Numbered from the stretch's first letter, positions 16,577-28,462 are shown. The stretch: 64,000 nt of DNA from Rhodococcus sp. SGAir0479 (GCF_005484805.1 NZ_CP039432.1:1736001-1800000), one strand, 5' to 3'. A program made the numbers and translations. Notes: a model not told the origin generated them from the letters alone.

Positions 16577-17458
16577 ATGTCCGGACTGCCGGTGGCCTCG
16601 GTCGCGTGCGCGTTGCTCGCCGCGTTCCTGTTCGCGTGTGCCTCGGTGGCGCAGCAGAGCGCCGCGGCGGCGGTCCCCGAGGACCAGGCACTGATCGCCA
16701 CGCTGGTGCGCAGTCCCCGGTGGTGGGCCGGGATCGTCGGCGACGGCGGCGGCTACCTGATGCAGGTCGCGGCCCTCGCGCTCGGTTCGGTGCTGGTGGT
16801 GCAGCCGCTGATCGTGTCGATGCTGCTGTTCGCGCTGCCGTTGTCGGCGCGGTTCTCCGGGTACCGCCTCACCCGACGATCCTGGACGTCGGCGATCGCG
16901 CTCACCGTCGCGCTCGCGGTGTTCCTGGTCGTCGGCGACCCTACCGAGGGCGGCACCGACGCACCCTGGCACGACTGGGCGATCCCGCTCGTCGCGGTCG
17001 TGGTGGTCACCGTTGCCGCCACCGCGGCCGGTCTGACTCCGCGGATGACGCCGGGGCGGCGGGCGCTGCTGCTGGGCAGTGCCAGCGGCGCGCTGTACGG
17101 CATCGCGGTCGCGTTCACCAAGTACGTGACCGATCTGTTCGAGCACGGGCTGGGGCACGTGCTCGGCGCGTGGCAGACGTACGCGCTCGTCGGCGCCGGC
17201 GTCGCCGGGGTCTACCTGCAGCAGCGGGCGTTCCAGGTGGGCCCGCTCGCGGCGTCGCTGCCGGCCATGACGATCGGCGAACCGGTGGTGGCGATCTTCC
17301 TCGGCATGACGGTGCTCGACGAACGACTGCGGGTGTCCGGGCCGGCGGTCGCGCTGGTGGTCGGGGCCCTCGTGGTGATGGTCTACACCACCGTGGCACT
17401 GTCCCGCGACCAGGCGGCACTGCAACCGCAGTCCGACGCGGTCGGGGAACGCGCGTGA
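16577..17458 (+). CDS. DMT-superfamily membrane transporter
   Basis: 293-residue protein with about nine or ten transmembrane helices and an internally duplicated layout, as in EamA/NIPA-type DMT transporters. The second half contains PAMTIGEPVVAIFLGMTVLDE, a typical DMT block. The ATG at 16577 is four bases after the helicase stop, so the two genes are probably co-transcribed. Substrate unknown; relatives are labelled multidrug or metabolite exporters, while NIPA proteins carry magnesium. Confidence 0.78.
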   Translation: MSGLPVASVACALLAAFLFACASVAQQSAAAAVPEDQALIATLVRSPRWWAGIVGDGGGYLMQVAALALGSVLVVQPLIVSMLLFALPLSARFSGYRLTRRSWTSAIALTVALAVFLVVGDPTEGGTDAPWHDWAIPLVAVVVVTVAATAAGLTPRMTPGRRALLLGSASGALYGIAVAFTKYVTDLFEHGLGHVLGAWQTYALVGAGVAGVYLQQRAFQVGPLAASLPAMTIGEPVVAIFLGMTVLDERLRVSGPAVALVVGALVVMVYTTVALSRDQAALQPQSDAVGERA

Positions 17459-19018
<1,560 letters not shown>

Positions 19019-19075
19019 CCGCGCTCCGGCAGCCCCCATCCGCCGTCCGTTTCGTCCCCTTTTCGGGGTGGCCGG

Positions 19076-19081
19076 TACAGT
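19076..19081 (+). promoter_or_regulatory. Candidate -10 box upstream of the CNNM operon
   Basis: TACAGT fits TANNNT. A start near 19088 would give a ~75-base leader before the 49-residue ORF. The CCCC/GGGG dyad at 19056-19068 lies just upstream. No clear -35 box was seen. Confidence 0.3.
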
Positions 19082-19162
19082 GGAGGCTTCTTTTCCGGAA
19101 ATACGCTCGGCGCCGCTGCCGTTGAAGTCGACGACACGCGCCGCCCGACAGAGAGGACCCCG

Positions 19163-19312
19163 GTGCCCGAGGCACCCATACACACGCCCCCCGACGCACA
19201 CGCCGTAGCGACATCGACGGGCCCGGACGCGGAGTCCGAGGGCTCCTCTACCGAGCCGGGCGACAAACCCGGCGGCCCCTCGAGTTTCCTCCCCCTGGGC
19301 GGGTGGTGCTGA
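19163..19312 (+). CDS. Possible 49-residue proline/acid-rich leader peptide of the CNNM operon
   Basis: GTG ORF with a ribosome site (GAGAGGA at 19151-19157). It ends with TGA one base before the ATG of the first CNNM gene, an arrangement that favours termination-reinitiation coupling. The peptide has 9 prolines and 7 acidic residues in 49 ([14 protein letters not shown] at the start). Pro/acid-rich leader peptides are known magnesium sensors upstream of transporters in other bacteria; that function here is a guess. Confidence 0.4.
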   Translation: MPEAPIHTPPDAHAVATSTGPDAESEGSSTEPGDKPGGPSSFLPLGGWC

Positions 19313-19313
19313 C

Positions 19314-20684
19314 ATGGACGTCGCACTCACCGCCCTGAGCCTGGTCGGCTTCATCGCGCTGACCGCAGGCACCGCCGTCTTCGTGGCGGCCGAATTCTCT
19401 CTCACCGCGCTCGAACGCAGCACCGTCGACTCGCACGCCCGGGACGGCGACCGGCGCGCCCGGCAGGTCCAGCACGCGCACCGCACACTCTCGTTCCAGC
19501 TGTCCGGCGCCCAGCTCGGTATCACGATCACGACGCTGATCACCGGTTACCTGGCCGAACCCGTCCTGGCCCGGTTCATCACCCCGCTGCTCACCGGTCT
19601 CGGCGCGTCCGACTCCACCGCGAGCGGTGTCTCGCTGGCCGCGGCCCTGATCATCGCGACCTCGTTCTCGATGATCTTCGGCGAGCTGGTTCCGAAGAAC
19701 CTCGCGATCTCCAAGCCCTTGCCGACCGCCCGCGCGACCGCGGGCCTGCAGGCCGGATTCTCGCTGATCTTCAAGTGGGCCATCAACGGTCTCAACGGCA
19801 CCGCCAACTGGGTGGTCCGACGTCTCGGCATCGAACCGGCCGAGGAACTGCGCTCGGCCCGCTCGCCGCAGGAGCTCGGGTCGCTGGTGAGCACCTCCGC
19901 GGCCCGCGGCTCGCTCGACGCCGGGACCGCGCTGCTGGTCAACCGGTCGCTCCGGTTCGGCGAACTCAGTGCCGAGGAACTGATGACCCCGCGTGTGAAG
20001 ATCGAGTCCCTCGACACCGACGCCACCGTCGTCGATCTCATCGACGCGGCGTCACGCACCGGGTTCTCCCGGTTCCCCGTCGTCGACGGCGACCTGGACA
20101 ACACCATCGGCGTCGTCCACATCAAGCATGCGTTCACCGTGCCCGCCGGCCGCCGCGCCACCACGTCGCTGGTGTCGCTGGCACAGGCCGTGCCGGTGGT
20201 GCCGTCGACGCTCGACGGTGACACGGTCATGGAGCAGGTGCGGGCAGACGGCATGCAGGTCGCGCTCGTCGTCGACGAGTACGGCGGCACCGCCGGCATC
20301 GTGACCATGGAGGACCTCATCGAGGAGATCCTCGGCGACGTCCGCGACGAGCACGACGAACCCGAGATCGATGTGCAGCGCGTCGGCTACAGCTGGTCGT
20401 GCTCGGGTCTGCTGCGCACCGACGAGATCACCCGCGCCACGGGCTACGTCGCGCCCGAGGGCGAGTACGACACGCTCGGCGGCCTGGTGCTCACCTGCCT
20501 GGGCCGGATTCCCGTCGAGGGCGACGAGGTGGCGCTGCCCGACGCGACCGGCCGGCCGCTGGGCCCGGACGGGCGCGGCTGGATCGCGCGGGTGCTGACG
20601 ATGGACGGACGCCGCATCGACCGGGTGTTGCTGACGCCGGTCCCGGCCATCGGCGCGACCCGGGAGGAGGCCGCCGATGAATGA
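19314..20684 (+). CDS. CNNM/CorC-HlyC family membrane transporter
   Basis: 456-residue protein, counterpart of Rv1842c. Domains in order: N-terminal DUF21 membrane domain with about four helices (1-190), CBS pair (205-335, with [10 protein letters not shown] and [20 protein letters not shown]), and a C-terminal CorC/HlyC domain (~345-435). Such CNNM proteins move or sense Mg2+/Co2+ across the inner membrane. The stop overlaps the start of the second CNNM gene by eight bases, so the two are translated together, probably as a heteromeric pair. Confidence 0.9.
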   Translation: MDVALTALSLVGFIALTAGTAVFVAAEFSLTALERSTVDSHARDGDRRARQVQHAHRTLSFQLSGAQLGITITTLITGYLAEPVLARFITPLLTGLGASDSTASGVSLAAALIIATSFSMIFGELVPKNLAISKPLPTARATAGLQAGFSLIFKWAINGLNGTANWVVRRLGIEPAEELRSARSPQELGSLVSTSAARGSLDAGTALLVNRSLRFGELSAEELMTPRVKIESLDTDATVVDLIDAASRTGFSRFPVVDGDLDNTIGVVHIKHAFTVPAGRRATTSLVSLAQAVPVVPSTLDGDTVMEQVRADGMQVALVVDEYGGTAGIVTMEDLIEEILGDVRDEHDEPEIDVQRVGYSWSCSGLLRTDEITRATGYVAPEGEYDTLGGLVLTCLGRIPVEGDEVALPDATGRPLGPDGRGWIARVLTMDGRRIDRVLLTPVPAIGATREEAADE

Positions 20685-21765
20685 TCTGTTGGGAGTCCTG
20701 CTCACGGTCGTCCTGCTGGCGGGCAACGCGTTCTTCGTCGGCGCGGAGTTCGCGCTCATCACCGCGCGCCGCGACCGGCTCGAGGCGCTGCACGCGCAGG
20801 GAAAGAAGCGCGCCGCGACGGTCATCGCGGCCGGCGAGCACCTGTCGCTGATGCTGGCCGGCGCCCAGTTGGGCATCACGATCTGCTCGATCCTGCTCGG
20901 TAAGGTCGGCGAGCCCGCGATCGCGCACCTCATCGAGCGGCCCATGGAGGCCCTCGGGGCGCCGGAGGCGCTGCTGCACCCGGTCGGGTTCACGATCGCG
21001 CTGGCGCTGGTCGCGGTTCTGCACATCCTGCTCGGCGAGATGGTCCCGAAGAACATCGCCATCGCCGGTCCGGAGAAGTCCGCGATGCTTTTGGTCCCCG
21101 CCCACCTGATGTTCATCAAGGTGGCGCGCCCGCTGATCGCGTTCTACAACATCAGCGCCAACCGCATCCTCCGGATGCTGCGCGTCGAACCCAAGGACGA
21201 ACTGAATGCGACGGTGTCCGCGATGGAGCTGTCCGAGATGATCGGCGAGTCCCACACCGAGGGGCTCATCGACGAGGAAGAGCATCGCCGTCTCACGCAG
21301 GCCCTCGAGACCGAGGGCCGCACCGTCGCCGACGTCATGATCCGGTCGTCGCAGATGCGCACGGTCCCGTTCGTGGCGGGTGGCACCACGCTCGGTGCCG
21401 TGGAGGAAGCGGTCGTGGAGACCGGCTACTCCCGCTACCCGGTCCGGGCCGCCGACGGCGCCCTGGTCGGCTACCTGCACCTCAAGGACGTGCTGGATCT
21501 GGTCGCCGACGAGTCGGCGGGCCCGGACACGGTCATCCCGCGTTCGGACATCCGACGGCTGCCGCTGATCTCGGTGACGCTGCAGCTCGACGACGCGCTG
21601 GCGGCCCTGCGCCGCGCCGGCGCCCATCTGGGGGCTGTGGTCGATTCGTCCGCCGCGCTGATCGGTATCGTCGCGCTCGAGGATCTGGTCGAGGAGTTCG
21701 TCGGCACCGTGCGCGACGGCACGCACCGGATCGACGACGCGATTCCCGGGCAGAAGGCGGTCTGA
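20677..21765 (+). CDS. CNNM-family membrane transporter, short form
   Basis: 362-residue protein, counterpart of Rv1841c. It has the DUF21 membrane domain (1-180, with [20 protein letters not shown] and [10 protein letters not shown]) and a CBS pair (200-335, [11 protein letters not shown] and [14 protein letters not shown]) but lacks the C-terminal CorC/HlyC domain of its upstream partner. The start lies eight bases inside the preceding gene. Probably acts with the longer protein in divalent-cation transport. Confidence 0.88.
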   Translation: MNDLLGVLLTVVLLAGNAFFVGAEFALITARRDRLEALHAQGKKRAATVIAAGEHLSLMLAGAQLGITICSILLGKVGEPAIAHLIERPMEALGAPEALLHPVGFTIALALVAVLHILLGEMVPKNIAIAGPEKSAMLLVPAHLMFIKVARPLIAFYNISANRILRMLRVEPKDELNATVSAMELSEMIGESHTEGLIDEEEHRRLTQALETEGRTVADVMIRSSQMRTVPFVAGGTTLGAVEEAVVETGYSRYPVRAADGALVGYLHLKDVLDLVADESAGPDTVIPRSDIRRLPLISVTLQLDDALAALRRAGAHLGAVVDSSAALIGIVALEDLVEEFVGTVRDGTHRIDDAIPGQKAV

Positions 21766-21770
21766 CAGCA

Positions 21771-22661
21771 GTGAGTTCGGCAGTTCTGCCGGAAGAGGTG
21801 TGGACCGCCCGACGGGACCGCCACCGTGAATCGGTGGCGGTCCTCGTCGGGCCGCACCGGCAACGTCAGGCGGCGGGCGTCAAGCATCCGGTGCACGACT
21901 TCCTGTTCACGTACTACAGCGTGCGTCCCAGTCAGCTGCGCCGGTGGCATCCCGGGTTCCCGGCGGTGCTCGAGGGCCCGTCCGCGGCGGGGTACCTGCA
22001 GTACGCCGGGTACGTCGCGACCGCCGAGGGCGTCACCGTCTCCCCCGACCTCCTGGCGCGGCGCCGCTCGACGGTCGAATTCGTGGCCGCGCTGATGTCG
22101 GCGACCGCGGCGCGCCGCCCCCACCTGAGCTGCTTCGGTCTGCACGAGTGGGCCATGGTCTACCGCGGCGGCGAGGACGCCGTCCGGCACGCGCAGGTTC
22201 CCCTGCGGCTCGGGCACACCGGCACCGACGAGGTGGTCGAGTCCATGCAACTGCGCTGCACGCACTTCGACGCGTTCCGGTTCTTCACCCCCGACGCCGT
22301 CCCGCGCAACGAGACCCCGCTCTCGCGCGAAGATCAGCTGGCGCGCGAGCAGCCGGGTTGTCTGCACGCCGGCATGGATCTGTACAAATGGGCGTCGAAA
22401 CTGGGTCCGCTGGTGGAGTCCGAGCTCGTCCTCGACTGTTTCCGTCTGGCAACGGACGCGCGGGAGCTCGACATGCGGGCCAGCCCCTACGACCTGTCCG
22501 ACTACGGCTACGCACCGGTGCCGATCGAGACCCCGCAGGGCCGCGCCGACTACGTGCGCGAACAGATCGCACTGTCGGAGCGGGCCTCGGCGCTGCGGGC
22601 GCAACTGCTCGAGCGGTGCCAGGGCCTGCTCGGGGTCGCGAGCAGCCCGTCGTCGCGGTGA
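21771..22661 (+). CDS. Conserved actinobacterial protein, named 3-methyladenine DNA glycosylase in relatives
   Basis: 296-residue soluble protein starting at GTG five bases after the CNNM stop, so probably the last gene of that operon. Notable blocks are KHPVHDFLFTYYSVRPSQL (about 38-56), CFGLHEWAMVYR and the Cys/His-containing QLRCTHFDAFRFFTPDA. Actinobacterial homologues carry the name 3-methyladenine DNA glycosylase, but I see none of the helix-hairpin-helix or AlkD features that would support the activity, so the label is weak. Confidence 0.6.
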   Translation: MSSAVLPEEVWTARRDRHRESVAVLVGPHRQRQAAGVKHPVHDFLFTYYSVRPSQLRRWHPGFPAVLEGPSAAGYLQYAGYVATAEGVTVSPDLLARRRSTVEFVAALMSATAARRPHLSCFGLHEWAMVYRGGEDAVRHAQVPLRLGHTGTDEVVESMQLRCTHFDAFRFFTPDAVPRNETPLSREDQLAREQPGCLHAGMDLYKWASKLGPLVESELVLDCFRLATDARELDMRASPYDLSDYGYAPVPIETPQGRADYVREQIALSERASALRAQLLERCQGLLGVASSPSSR

Positions 22662-22795
22662 CGCACCGCGGCGGCGCCGCCGCCCAAACCGCAGCCGAGC
22701 CGGGTGCCGCGCGCGACTCGGCGTCCCGCGCGCGCACGGCGCCGACGAGCGCGCGCCGCCGATCACGTAAACCCCGACCGAGGAGTCTCACCATC

Positions 22796-23224
22796 ATGTC
22801 CCGCCCTGCCCTGTCGCTGACGGCGGGCGCCTTCCTGCTCGCCGCCCTCGCGCTCTCCGGATGTTCCGGATCCGACACCGCGGCGGCGCCGCAGCCCTCC
22901 ACCGTGACCGAGGTCGTCACCGAGACCGTGACGGCGCCGGCGGCCACGCAGCCGCAGGTCGACACTCCGGGGGACGGTCCCTGCACGCTGAACCAGGTCG
23001 GTGCGCGCGTCATCGTCGTCCAGGGCACGGTCGAGTGCGCCGCCGTCCGCGACGTGTGGTCGGCGGCGGTCGCCGATCCGGCGTTCGCGACCCACGGCAA
23101 CCGCAACACCATCGTCGTGGGCGACTGGACGTGCCGCGCGCACGAGGTGGCCCCGATCCCCACCGGGTTCTGCGAGGACAGCGGCTACCGGAACAAGTTC
23201 AAGGTCGTGCGGTACGGCGAATGA
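22796..23224 (+). CDS. Secreted lipoprotein, unknown function
   Basis: 142 residues. Residues 1-22 are a lipoprotein signal peptide with lipobox LALSGC, followed by a Thr/Val/Pro-rich linker (~25-55) and a ~85-residue domain with four cysteines (GPCTLNQVG, VECAAV, WTCRA, GFCED) that probably forms two disulfides outside the membrane. AGGAG lies ten bases before the ATG. No known family was recognised. Confidence 0.7.
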   Translation: MSRPALSLTAGAFLLAALALSGCSGSDTAAAPQPSTVTEVVTETVTAPAATQPQVDTPGDGPCTLNQVGARVIVVQGTVECAAVRDVWSAAVADPAFATHGNRNTIVVGDWTCRAHEVAPIPTGFCEDSGYRNKFKVVRYGE

Positions 23225-23238
23225 GGCGCAGCGCCGGG

Positions 23239-23781
23239 TCAGCCGATCCGATGCTCGACGACCGGGGTGCTGAACACGGCGGTCCCCAGTTCGAGGTACA
23301 GCGAGCGTTCGGTCACCGAGACCGTGACGGTGTTGCGGCGCTGGATCGCGGCCGCGGCGGCGTCGACGAAGTCCCGATCGAAGCTGTACACCGGAATCGT
23401 CTCGGCGCGGTGGATGCGTTTGCCGGCCAGCGCGGCCAGCACCTTGGTGGGGTCGCGATGGGTGTAGACGGCGACCCGGTCGGCCAGCTTCGCGGCGCGG
23501 TGCAGCCGGTCGGCGTCGGGTGCCCCGACATCGATCCACGCGGTGAGCCGGCCGGTGAGATCGCGGACCAGGACGGCCGGCTCACCCGCGTCGGACACTC
23601 CGCCGTCACTGAACGCGATCCCGTCCTCGTATTCGAGGCAGTACGCGAGCAGCCGGGTGAGCAAGTACTCGGCCGTCTCGGACGGGTGCCGTGCCGCCCG
23701 TAGCTCGAGGTCCTGGTAGACGCCGCGATCGACGTCGGCCAGCGCGATCGTGAAGGTGTGCAGGGTTGCGCCGAGTGCCAT
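23239..23781 (-). CDS. YaeQ family protein
   Basis: 180-residue YaeQ protein, the usual length. The family has a PD-(D/E)XK nuclease-like fold; the candidate residues are in the opening LADVDRGVY, HPSETAEYLLTRLLAYCLEYE and the WIDVGAPDADRLHRAAK block. In Enterobacteria it was linked to RfaH-independent anti-termination, later questioned; its biochemical role is unknown. Its end converges on the lipoprotein gene with a 14-base gap. Confidence 0.88.
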   Translation of the reverse strand: MALGATLHTFTIALADVDRGVYQDLELRAARHPSETAEYLLTRLLAYCLEYEDGIAFSDGGVSDAGEPAVLVRDLTGRLTAWIDVGAPDADRLHRAAKLADRVAVYTHRDPTKVLAALAGKRIHRAETIPVYSFDRDFVDAAAAAIQRRNTVTVSVTERSLYLELGTAVFSTPVVEHRIG

Positions 23782-23825
23782 GGAAGCAGCAGCCTACCCG
23801 CCGCGCGGACTCCGCCCGCACCCGG

Positions 23826-24875
23826 TCACGGCACCCGATACGTCCACTCCGGGTTCGCGAACTTGGTCTCGACCAACTCCCGCGCGGCCGCCAGTTCGGC
23901 GTCGGTGTAGCTGCTCTCGCGGGTGTCGTAACGGGCGCGGAAGTGCGCCAGGAAGGCGGCGATGATGTCGGCGCGGGCCATGCCGGTCTGCGACCGCATC
24001 GGGTCGACGCGCTTGCCGGAGCTGGTGATGCCCTTGTCGGAGATCTTCTCCCGACCGATGCGGAGCACCTCGGTCATCTTGTCGGCGTCGATGTCGTAGG
24101 ACATCGTCACGTGGTGCACCACCGCGCCGGCCGCGAACCGCTTCTGCGCGGCGCCGCCGATCTTGCCCTGCTCGGATGCGATGTCGTTGAGCGGCACATA
24201 GCGTGCCTTGATCCCGACGTCGGAGAGCGCGCCCATCACCCACTGGTCGAGGAACTCGTACGACCGCTCGAAGCTCAGCCCGTCCACCAGTGACGTGGGC
24301 ACCACCAGCGAATAGGTGATGCAGTTGCCCGGCTCCATGAACATCGCCCCGCCGCCGGAGATGCGGCGCACGACGCCGATGCCGTGCCGGGCCGCGGCCT
24401 CCTCGTCCACCTCGTTGCGCACCGACTGGAACGACCCCAGGACCACCAGCGGCGAATCCCAGTCCCAGAACCGGAGCGTCGGAGGCCGCTCACCGGCGGC
24501 GACCTCGCGGGCGATCACCTCGTCGAGCGCGACGTGCATCGCCGGGTCGAGCACCACCGGCCCGATGACGTCGAAGGTGTGGTCGTGCCAGCTGGTCGCG
24601 TGGCCGAGTGCGCGGCGGATCGCGATGCCGACCGATTCGGGCGTGAACCCGATCAGCGCGACGTCGCCGCCGATCTTCGCGGAGATGGCCTGGCCCAGCG
24701 TCGCGGCGTCGGCGCTCGTGGGCATCCCGGTCACCGCCGCGACGATGTCGCCCAGCGCCTCGTCCGGCTCGAGGAAGAAGTCGCCGGACAACGCCACCCG
24801 GGACAGGCGCCCGTCCTCCACCTCGACGTCGACGATCACGAGCTTGCCACCGGGAACCTTGTACTCACCACGCAC
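23826..24875 (-). CDS. Lipoate-protein ligase, accessory domain at the N-terminus
   Basis: 349 residues starting at GTG 24875. It attaches lipoate (or octanoate) to carrier domains such as GcvH and 2-oxoacid dehydrogenase E2. Residues 1-85 (GEYKVPGGKLVIVDVEVEDG, then FFLEPDEALGDI) look like the LplB/C-terminal accessory domain of lipoate ligases. The catalytic LplA domain follows with RRISGGGAMFMEPGN and the lysine motif EQGKIGGAAQKRF. E. coli LplA has the reverse order, and some archaea split the two parts into separate proteins. Divergent from the 157-residue gene next to it. Confidence 0.85.
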   Translation of the reverse strand: MRGEYKVPGGKLVIVDVEVEDGRLSRVALSGDFFLEPDEALGDIVAAVTGMPTSADAATLGQAISAKIGGDVALIGFTPESVGIAIRRALGHATSWHDHTFDVIGPVVLDPAMHVALDEVIAREVAAGERPPTLRFWDWDSPLVVLGSFQSVRNEVDEEAAARHGIGVVRRISGGGAMFMEPGNCITYSLVVPTSLVDGLSFERSYEFLDQWVMGALSDVGIKARYVPLNDIASEQGKIGGAAQKRFAAGAVVHHVTMSYDIDADKMTEVLRIGREKISDKGITSSGKRVDPMRSQTGMARADIIAAFLAHFRARYDTRESSYTDAELAAARELVETKFANPEWTYRVP

Positions 24876-24983
24876 GACGAGAAGCGTATCGGTGAGAGAG
24901 ACACGACCGGCGTGCGGGAACCCTGCGCCCCTAGGGTGATGTCGGCGGATCCGCCGCCGAGCGCCGGGACGAAGAGGGTGACG

Positions 24984-25457
24984 ATGACCGAGACGACGAC
25001 GCAGGAGGCGGCGGTCGAACTGCAGGCGACGATGTTCGACCTCCTGGGCCGGATGGCGGCACTCGAGCGGGACGTGTTCCGGGCCGTCGGCGCCGACGAC
25101 GCCCAGTTCGCGGCGGCGCACCGCGCCGTCGTCGATTTCGCCGAGTTCACGCTGCGCCCGTGGCACCGGGCCGCGGAGGAGACGCTGTATCCGGCGGCCG
25201 CGCCGGTTGTCCGGGCACAGTTGCTGGTCGAAGGCCTGCTCGGTGAGTGGCAGACGGTGGAACAGGCGTACTCGCGGCTGTCGTGTCCGAGCACCGACCG
25301 GGCCCGCGTCGCAGCCGACATCAGCGCGCTACGGGTGCTGCTGGTGGTGCTGTTCGGCAAATGCATGGACCTGCTGGTGCCGGCGCTGGCCGAGGACGGT
25401 GTCCCGCTCGCCGACGCCGCGACGAAGATGGCCGCGGCCGCCGGAGCGCAGGGATAG
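24984..25457 (+). CDS. Hypothetical helical protein, hemerythrin-like remnant
   Basis: 157 residues, predicted mostly helical, starting at ATG after a GAAGAGGG ribosome site. The segment LRPWHRAAEETLYPAAAPVV (about 56-75) resembles the HxxxEE..LYP motif of hemerythrin HHE domains, but the other metal histidines are missing, so it may not bind iron. No signal peptide. It diverges from the lipoate ligase and converges on yjbQ with a 14-base gap. Confidence 0.5.
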   Translation: MTETTTQEAAVELQATMFDLLGRMAALERDVFRAVGADDAQFAAAHRAVVDFAEFTLRPWHRAAEETLYPAAAPVVRAQLLVEGLLGEWQTVEQAYSRLSCPSTDRARVAADISALRVLLVVLFGKCMDLLVPALAEDGVPLADAATKMAAAAGAQG

Positions 25458-25471
25458 CTCGGCCCGCGGCG

Positions 25472-25882
25472 TCACCCCGCCAGGAAACTGAACCGCACCC
25501 GGCGAGTGTGGTTGTCGACGTTGGTGTCGACGAGGCAGACCGACTGCCAGGTGCCGGTGGCCAGGGTCCCGTCGATCACCGGAACCGACACGAACGGCGG
25601 GACGAAGGCCGGCAGCACGTGGTCGCGACCGTGGCCTCGGCTGCCGTGCCGGTGCTGCCAGCGGTCGTCGCGGGGAAGCAGTAGGTCGATTGCGGCGAGC
25701 AGGTCGTCGTCGCTACCGGAACCGGTCTCGATGACAGCGAGACCGGCGGTGGCGTGCGGCACCCACACGTGCAGTAGTCCGTCGCGGGCGGTGGCGGCGA
25801 CGAGGAACCGCTCGATGTCCCGGGTCAGGTCGTAGACCGCCGGCGTGTCGCCCGTGCGGACCTCGATCTCGGTGCTGAACAT
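25472..25882 (-). CDS. YjbQ/UPF0047 family (secondary thiamine-phosphate synthase)
   Basis: 136 residues from ATG 25882. Family hallmarks: HVWVPHATAGLAVIETGSG (about 42-60) and the histidine cluster HRHGSRGHGRDH (about 76-87), ending with the usual ...TRRVRFSF strand. YjbQ proteins show weak thiamine-phosphate synthase activity when overproduced; the natural role is unsettled. Divergent from glcB across a 385-base gap. Confidence 0.85.
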   Translation of the reverse strand: MFSTEIEVRTGDTPAVYDLTRDIERFLVAATARDGLLHVWVPHATAGLAVIETGSGSDDDLLAAIDLLLPRDDRWQHRHGSRGHGRDHVLPAFVPPFVSVPVIDGTLATGTWQSVCLVDTNVDNHTRRVRFSFLAG

Positions 25883-26267
25883 GCCCTCGACAGTAACTCC
25901 GACAGCGTGCCGCCACCGGTGCACTGCCGGGACTCCGACGGCGCCACCCTCAGGGGCCGCCGCCGCCACGACCCGCTGTGCGGCCACGGTGACCGGCCAG
26001 TAGGATCTGTGCACGATCGGCCAACTCGCCTTTCACGATCGAGTCTGCCTCCGGACGTGCACCGTTCGTCCCCCGCAGTCGGCGCCCACCTCACGCGCCT
26101 CAGCTCCAGCAGCTGTATTCGTCGATGCCCCGGCAGCCGTACCGACTGATCTGCTTCGGAACCTACCGCCGGGTAACATTGTTGTCGTCCCGTTCGGTGA
26201 TTCCGCATGCGCCCAGGTCGCGGCCGTGTCAGGACCACCGCTGGTACCGGAAAAGTGAGGCAGTTCC
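25883..26267. other. 385-base divergent intergenic region between yjbQ and glcB
   Basis: No gene is supported. On the plus strand TAACAT at 26174-26179 is a possible -10 box for glcB, with no good -35 hexamer. No recognised operator for two-carbon metabolism was found. It must hold both divergent promoters. Confidence 0.4.
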
Positions 26268-28451
26268 ATGACTGAACGCGTGCAGGTCGGTGGTCTTCAG
26301 GTCGCCAAGGTTCTCTACGACTTCGTGAACGACGAGGCGCTTCCGGGCACCGGCGTGAGTCCGGAGGCGTTCTGGGAGGGCGCGAGCAAGGTGTTCGCCG
26401 ACCTCGCCCCCAAGAACAAGGCGCTGCTCGCCAAGCGGGACGACCTGCAGGCGCAGATCGACGTCTGGCATCGCGAGCGGACCGGCAAGCCGATCGACCC
26501 GGCGGAGTATAAGACGTTCCTGCAGGACATCGGGTACCTGCTGCCGGAGCCCGAGCCGTTCCAGGTCGCCACCGAGAACGTCGACACGGAGATCGCCGGC
26601 ACCGCCGGCCCGCAGCTGGTGGTGCCGGTCCTCAACGCCCGCTTCGCGCTCAACGCGTCCAACGCCCGCTGGGGATCGCTGTACGACGCGCTGTACGGCA
26701 CCGACGCCATCTCGGAAGAAGGCGGCGCCGAGAAGGGGCAGGGCTACAACAAGGTTCGTGGCGACAAGGTCATCGCGTGGGCCCGCAACTTCCTCGACAC
26801 CGCGGCGCCGCTGGCCAAGGGTTCGCACGCGGAGGCCACTCGCTACTTCGTCGTCGACGACAAGCTGGCCGTCGAGTTGGGCGGCGAGGTGGTGACCGGG
26901 CTCGCGCAGCCGGAGAAGTTCGTCGGCTACCTGGGCGACAAGGATTCGCCGACCTCGGTGCTGCTGCGCAACCACGGTCTGCACGTCGAGATCGAGATCG
27001 ACCCGAGCTCGCCTATCGGCAAGACCGACGGTGCCGGCGTCAAGGACGTCGTGCTCGAGTCCGCGATCACCACGATCATGGACTTCGAGGACTCCGTGGC
27101 CGCGGTCGACGCCGACGACAAGGTCGTCGGCTACCGAAACTGGCTGGGCCTCAACCGCGGTGACCTGTCCGAGTCGTTCGCCAAGGGCGGCAAGACGGTC
27201 ACCCGCACCCTCAACGGGGACCGCACGTACAGCACCCCGGACGGCGGTGAGCTGTCGCTGCACGGCCGCTCGCTGCTGTTCGTCCGCAACGTCGGCCACC
27301 TCATGACCAATCCGGCGATCCTCGACGCCGACGGCAACGAGCTGCCCGAGGGCATCCTCGACGCGCTCGTCACCAGCGCGTGCGCCGTCCACGGTCTGAG
27401 CATCGACGACGAGCACGGGCCGCTGAACAACTCCCGCACCGGCTCGATCTACATCGTCAAGCCCAAGCAGCACGGCCCCGAGGAGGTCGCGTTCACCACC
27501 GAGCTGTTCGGCCGCGTCGAGGAGGTGCTCGGCCTGCCCGAGAACACCCTCAAGGTCGGCATCATGGACGAGGAGCGCCGCACCACCGTCAACCTGGCCG
27601 CCTGCATCAAGGAAGCGGACCAGCGGGTGGTGTTCATCAACACCGGCTTCCTCGACCGCACCGGCGACGAGATCCACACCTCGATGGAGGCCGGCGCGAT
27701 GGTGCGCAAGGCCGACATGAAGAAGCAGACCTGGATCGCCGCCTACGAGGACTGGAACGTCGACACCGGCCTCGCCACCGGCCTGCAGGGCAAGGCCCAG
27801 ATCGGTAAGGGCATGTGGGCCATGACCGACCTGATGGCCGACATGCTCGAGCAGAAGATCGGGCATCCCAAGGCCGGCGCCAACACCGCGTGGGTGCCGT
27901 CGCCGACGGGTGCGACCCTGCACGCCACCCACTACCACCAGGTGGACGTGTTCGCGGTCCAGGACCAGCTGAAGGGTAAGCCGCGCGCGACGGTCGACGA
28001 GATCCTCACGATCCCGCTGGCCCCCAGCACCGACTGGTCCGACGAGGAGAAGCAGCAGGAGCTCGACAACAACTGCCAGTCGATCCTCGGCTACGTCGTC
28101 CGCTGGATCAGCCAGGGCGTCGGCTGCTCCAAGGTGCCCGACATCCACGACGTCGCGCTCATGGAGGACCGGGCGACGCTGCGCATCTCGAGCCAGCTGC
28201 TGGCCAACTGGCTGCGGCACGGCATCGTCACCGAGGCCGACGTCGTCGCGAGCCTCGAGCGCATGGCTCCGGTCGTCGACCGCCAGAACGAGGGCGACGC
28301 CGACTACCGGCCGATGGCCCCGAACTTCGACTCCAACATCGCCTTCCAGGCGGCCAAGGAGCTGATTCTCGAGGGCGGCGCGCAGCCCAGCGGCTACACC
28401 GAGCCGATCCTGCATCGCCGCCGTCGCGAGTACAAGGCCGCCAACGCCTGA
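26268..28451 (+). CDS. glcB: Malate synthase G
   Basis: Condenses glyoxylate with acetyl-CoA to malate, the second step of the glyoxylate shunt. At 727 residues it is the long G isoform, counterpart of Rv1837c. Typical blocks are [48 protein letters not shown] and [19 protein letters not shown] precedes the ATG. A perfect hairpin follows the gene. It is transcribed alone, which fits induction on acetate or fatty acids known for the family. Confidence 0.96.
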   Translation: MTERVQVGGLQVAKVLYDFVNDEALPGTGVSPEAFWEGASKVFADLAPKNKALLAKRDDLQAQIDVWHRERTGKPIDPAEYKTFLQDIGYLLPEPEPFQVATENVDTEIAGTAGPQLVVPVLNARFALNASNARWGSLYDALYGTDAISEEGGAEKGQGYNKVRGDKVIAWARNFLDTAAPLAKGSHAEATRYFVVDDKLAVELGGEVVTGLAQPEKFVGYLGDKDSPTSVLLRNHGLHVEIEIDPSSPIGKTDGAGVKDVVLESAITTIMDFEDSVAAVDADDKVVGYRNWLGLNRGDLSESFAKGGKTVTRTLNGDRTYSTPDGGELSLHGRSLLFVRNVGHLMTNPAILDADGNELPEGILDALVTSACAVHGLSIDDEHGPLNNSRTGSIYIVKPKQHGPEEVAFTTELFGRVEEVLGLPENTLKVGIMDEERRTTVNLAACIKEADQRVVFINTGFLDRTGDEIHTSMEAGAMVRKADMKKQTWIAAYEDWNVDTGLATGLQGKAQIGKGMWAMTDLMADMLEQKIGHPKAGANTAWVPSPTGATLHATHYHQVDVFAVQDQLKGKPRATVDEILTIPLAPSTDWSDEEKQQELDNNCQSILGYVVRWISQGVGCSKVPDIHDVALMEDRATLRISSQLLANWLRHGIVTEADVVASLERMAPVVDRQNEGDADYRPMAPNFDSNIAFQAAKELILEGGAQPSGYTEPILHRRRREYKAANA

Positions 28452-28462
28452 TCGCCACCGCC

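Noticed and set aside
24384-24984. Upstream extension of the hemerythrin-like gene across the lipoate ligase
   Set aside because: The extension is antisense to conserved ligase motifs; the ATG at 24984 has its own ribosome site.
26229-28415. 728-codon open frame opposite glcB
   Set aside because: Shadow of malate synthase G; no domain.
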